Of a stretch of DNA of 6,981 bases, positions 5,224-6,981 are shown in pieces. The stretch covers positions 1-6,981 of the forward strand of contig RPPD01000117.1 in the NCBI GenBank assembly GCA_003818675.1. The letters are read 5' to 3'. The notes below the pieces were generated by a model. That model was not told where the DNA came from. It saw only the letters and a program-made list of their open reading frames with translations, and did not search any database. Source of the DNA: Spirochaetaceae bacterium. Lineage in GTDB: Bacteria > Spirochaetota > Spirochaetia > SZUA-6 > RPPD01. The position numbers and the translations under genes are program-made. Numbering within the stretch: the first letter of the stretch is position 1; each line of letters begins with the position of its first letter.

Positions 5224-6696
5224 ATGTTGCGATCATCCAAAAAACAGGCGACTGGCCCCAGGACTTTCCTGGCCAGATTCAATCCATTGCTTTTTCTGCT
5301 GCTCCTGCTGTATTGCATTTCCTTTTTCAAATGGGGCCCTCACCGGGTTACCATCACGATAGCTCAGGAAACCGGCAGGCATTTTGACAGACTCCTGGCA
5401 GAATATCCGCTTCCGACCGGATTGGAATATGTCTTTGCTGACCCGGATGCCCCTGGAACTGTCCAATTCTTTGCCATGGAAGCCGCGGTAAACCCTGCCA
5501 GCTGCAGCAGCCGCTTGAGTAAAATCACCATCAGGACATGGGCTGCAAGGACAAGGAATATCCTGGAGCAGACGCCCGGAAACAATAAAGTTCTTTCACT
5601 TGATGAAATTTGTCTTCCTGAAACCGTATGGGTACCTGAACCCGAAGGGATCCATGAATCCGCGGATAAAAGCAGACTTCTCTCGCCTTTAAAAAATATT
5701 TTCCTGTCAATTGATATGGCTGCACCAGAACAACTGCTCTCATGGTTTGCAGAGATCCAAGAAATAAATGAAGATCCAATCACATGGATATATGCCGTTG
5801 GAGACATAATGCCGGACAGGAGCGTGGATGAAATCCTCCTATCCGGACCTGATGGCCTATCACTCGTGTTTGGCAACACCCTCCCCCTGCTGAAAAATGC
5901 GGACTTTCTTATTGGAAATCTTGAGGCTGCGGCAACTGCATATGACTCGCGCTTCCAAAAATCATACCAGTTTAAAATCAAACCGGAAGCACTTGGCAGG
6001 CTTGCAGAATCAGGTTTTGACTATCTCATGCTTTCCAACAACCATACATATGATTTCAATCTGCAGGGATTTATAGACACCTTGTCAAACATGAAACTCC
6101 ATGGACTCAACTTCTCAGGCGCAGGAATGAACTTGAAAGAGGCCATGACCCCGTATTGCACAGTTGTCAATAATACAAGGCTCAATATTATTTCCTTTGG
6201 CGCCTATCCATCTGAAGTACCGCTTGCCCAGCTTAAGGCTGCGAAAGATCGTCCTGGCGTACTTTGGGATGATAATGGACTTGAAGCGCTGCAGAGGATG
6301 TCCAGCCCGGACACATTTGATATTGCAGTTGTGCACGCTGGCATAGAATATGCCGATGTGCCAGATGCTTCAATCAGAAATCTTTACCAGAAGTGCATTG
6401 ATGCGGGAGCAGACCTTGTATTGGGTTCGCATCCGCATGTATTGCAGGGGCTGGAAGTCTACAGGGAGAAACTTATCGCCTATTCCCTTGGCAATTTTAT
6501 TTTTCCCGGCATGGAAGGATGGCCAAATGCGACAGACTCCATGATTCTGCAGATTGGCATTTATAATGGGAGAATTGTCGCTGTAAAACCCGTGTTCACA
6601 AGACTTGAGGGAACCCGAGCAATGCTTGCCAACAATCAGAATCTTTCTGCCAGGGATAGATTCTACCGGTTGTGCGCGGATTTATCCAGGAGATGA
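5224..6696 (+). CDS. Membrane-anchored CapA/PgsA-family metallophosphatase-like protein
   Basis: This 490-residue protein has one N-terminal membrane anchor at residues 17-36 after a basic tail, with the rest probably outside the cytoplasmic membrane. Residues 40-185 are a region I do not recognise. The CapA (PGA_cap) domain runs from about 187 to 465 and shows every usual motif: AVGDIMPDRS (191-200), IGNLEAA (230-236), SNNHTYDFN (271-279), HAGIEY (371-376), GSHPHVLQG (401-409) and YSLGNFIF (420-427). The Asp, Asn and His residues in them form the two-metal site of calcineurin-like phosphoesterases. CapA/PgsA proteins are needed for poly-gamma-glutamate capsule production or export; the reaction of most homologues is unknown. 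The HAGIEY motif has Ala where Trp is common. The ATG at 5224 is preferred, with AAGG at 5215-5218 and AGGGG at 5208-5212, because it starts directly at the anchor. A start at 5131 would lie inside the lipoprotein gene. Confidence 0.88.
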   Translation: MLRSSKKQATGPRTFLARFNPLLFLLLLLYCISFFKWGPHRVTITIAQETGRHFDRLLAEYPLPTGLEYVFADPDAPGTVQFFAMEAAVNPASCSSRLSKITIRTWAARTRNILEQTPGNNKVLSLDEICLPETVWVPEPEGIHESADKSRLLSPLKNIFLSIDMAAPEQLLSWFAEIQEINEDPITWIYAVGDIMPDRSVDEILLSGPDGLSLVFGNTLPLLKNADFLIGNLEAAATAYDSRFQKSYQFKIKPEALGRLAESGFDYLMLSNNHTYDFNLQGFIDTLSNMKLHGLNFSGAGMNLKEAMTPYCTVVNNTRLNIISFGAYPSEVPLAQLKAAKDRPGVLWDDNGLEALQRMSSPDTFDIAVVHAGIEYADVPDASIRNLYQKCIDAGADLVLGSHPHVLQGLEVYREKLIAYSLGNFIFPGMEGWPNATDSMILQIGIYNGRIVAVKPVFTRLEGTRAMLANNQNLSARDRFYRLCADLSRR

Positions 6697-6981
6697 ATTA
6701 CCTTTCATCGCATACTTCAAATTTGACAGACTACTAATGATTTCCAAGTACACCTGGTTGACAAAAAATAGCCCCTGGATCGCGGGAACCAGGGGCCTCC
6801 ATTTTATGGACTTTTTCAATTATTTTTAAATTTGTTTTTAAATAACCGCGCAATTATTCAGTTCCAGGATGTTCCATATCTTGGTTTTTTCAAACCATAT
6901 GCTGAAACACTACACACATTTCAATATTTTTTCATGTCGTCATTTTGCGTGACATTTTTGCTTTCAGAGCTGGAAAAAACA
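6697..6981. other. Non-coding right end; possible tail of a minus-strand gene
   Basis: No plus-strand gene is supported here. The stretch holds the terminator at 6771-6796 and an AT-rich part with the direct repeat TTTTTAAAT at 6823-6831 and 6835-6843. A small hairpin pairs TGGTTT at 6882-6887 with AAACCA at 6892-6897. On the minus strand, two frames enter from the right edge and stop at 6921-6923 or 6932-6934. Either could be the C-terminus of a convergent gene, but about 20 codons or fewer is too little to judge. Confidence 0.4.
6771..6796. terminator. Rho-independent terminator, probably bidirectional
   Basis: GCCCCTGG at 6771-6778 pairs perfectly with CCAGGGGC at 6789-6796 around a 10-base loop. 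On the plus strand it is followed after four bases by ATTTTATGGACTTTTT, a fair but interrupted T-tract, 75 bases after the CapA stop. On the minus strand it is followed at once by TATTTTTTG, a better T-tract. It therefore suits the end of the envelope operon and also a convergent gene coming from the right. Confidence 0.75.

Noticed and set aside
5364..5981. 205-codon minus-strand reading frame opposite the CapA gene
   Set aside because: The plus strand encodes conserved CapA motifs through this region and the antisense product shows no domain.
6723..6763. TTGACA hexamers at 6723-6728 and 6758-6763 as promoters
   Set aside because: Seventeen bases downstream of each there is no -10-like sequence; the second is followed by the terminator stem.

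Overview
The window reads as a chromosomal segment of a Gram-negative bacterium of moderate GC. Spot counts of single 60-base lines in most genes give roughly 40-45% GC. A Sec signal peptide, a lipoprotein signal and a membrane-anchored CapA protein point to a cell with an envelope exported proteome. Two genes start with TTG behind strong Shine-Dalgarno sites. The lineage cannot be fixed from this sequence. A spirochaete-like organism is my weak guess, from the TTG starts, the loose lipobox and the mix of genes.

Layout. (1) Bases 1-357, minus strand: the first 119 residues of an agmatinase (SpeB/ureohydrolase family), running off the left edge. It has no stop in the window. (2) Bases 358-488: a divergent intergenic region with a consensus -10 box and a 10-bp palindrome. 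(3) Bases 489-1614, plus: an HD-domain phosphohydrolase of the YfbR/HDDC2 type, overlapping by 11 bases a four-helix membrane protein resembling DUF2569. (4) Bases 1733-2995, plus: a secreted family PL1 pectate lyase-like protein, clearly richer in GC than its neighbours. (5) Bases 2996-3220: a leader region with a recognisable promoter and two foldable stems. (6) Bases 3221-3880: a queuosine-precursor transporter of the YhhQ/VUT family. (7) Bases 3954-6696: a tight three-gene operon of a secreted YD-repeat-like protein, an NlpC/P60-like lipoprotein and a membrane-anchored CapA-type metallophosphatase. (8) Bases 6697-6981: non-coding, with a bidirectional-looking terminator.

How the genes relate. 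The agmatinase (polyamines), HD phosphohydrolase (nucleotides) and queuosine-precursor transporter (tRNA modification) are separate housekeeping or salvage functions. The only block that looks like a working unit is 3954-6696. There, an exported NlpC/P60-like enzyme and a CapA protein are encoded 7 bases apart, which recalls the poly-gamma-glutamate loci where CapA/PgsA occurs with the NlpC/P60 hydrolase PgdS. No CapB/CapC ligase is present here, so this is an inference about envelope polymers and not an identification.

I see no CRISPR array, tRNA, rRNA, transposase or phage gene. I do not find a convincing new multi-gene system. The most interesting unexplained signal is the structured leader of the transporter gene (about 3062-3220), which matches no preQ1 riboswitch class that I can recognise.
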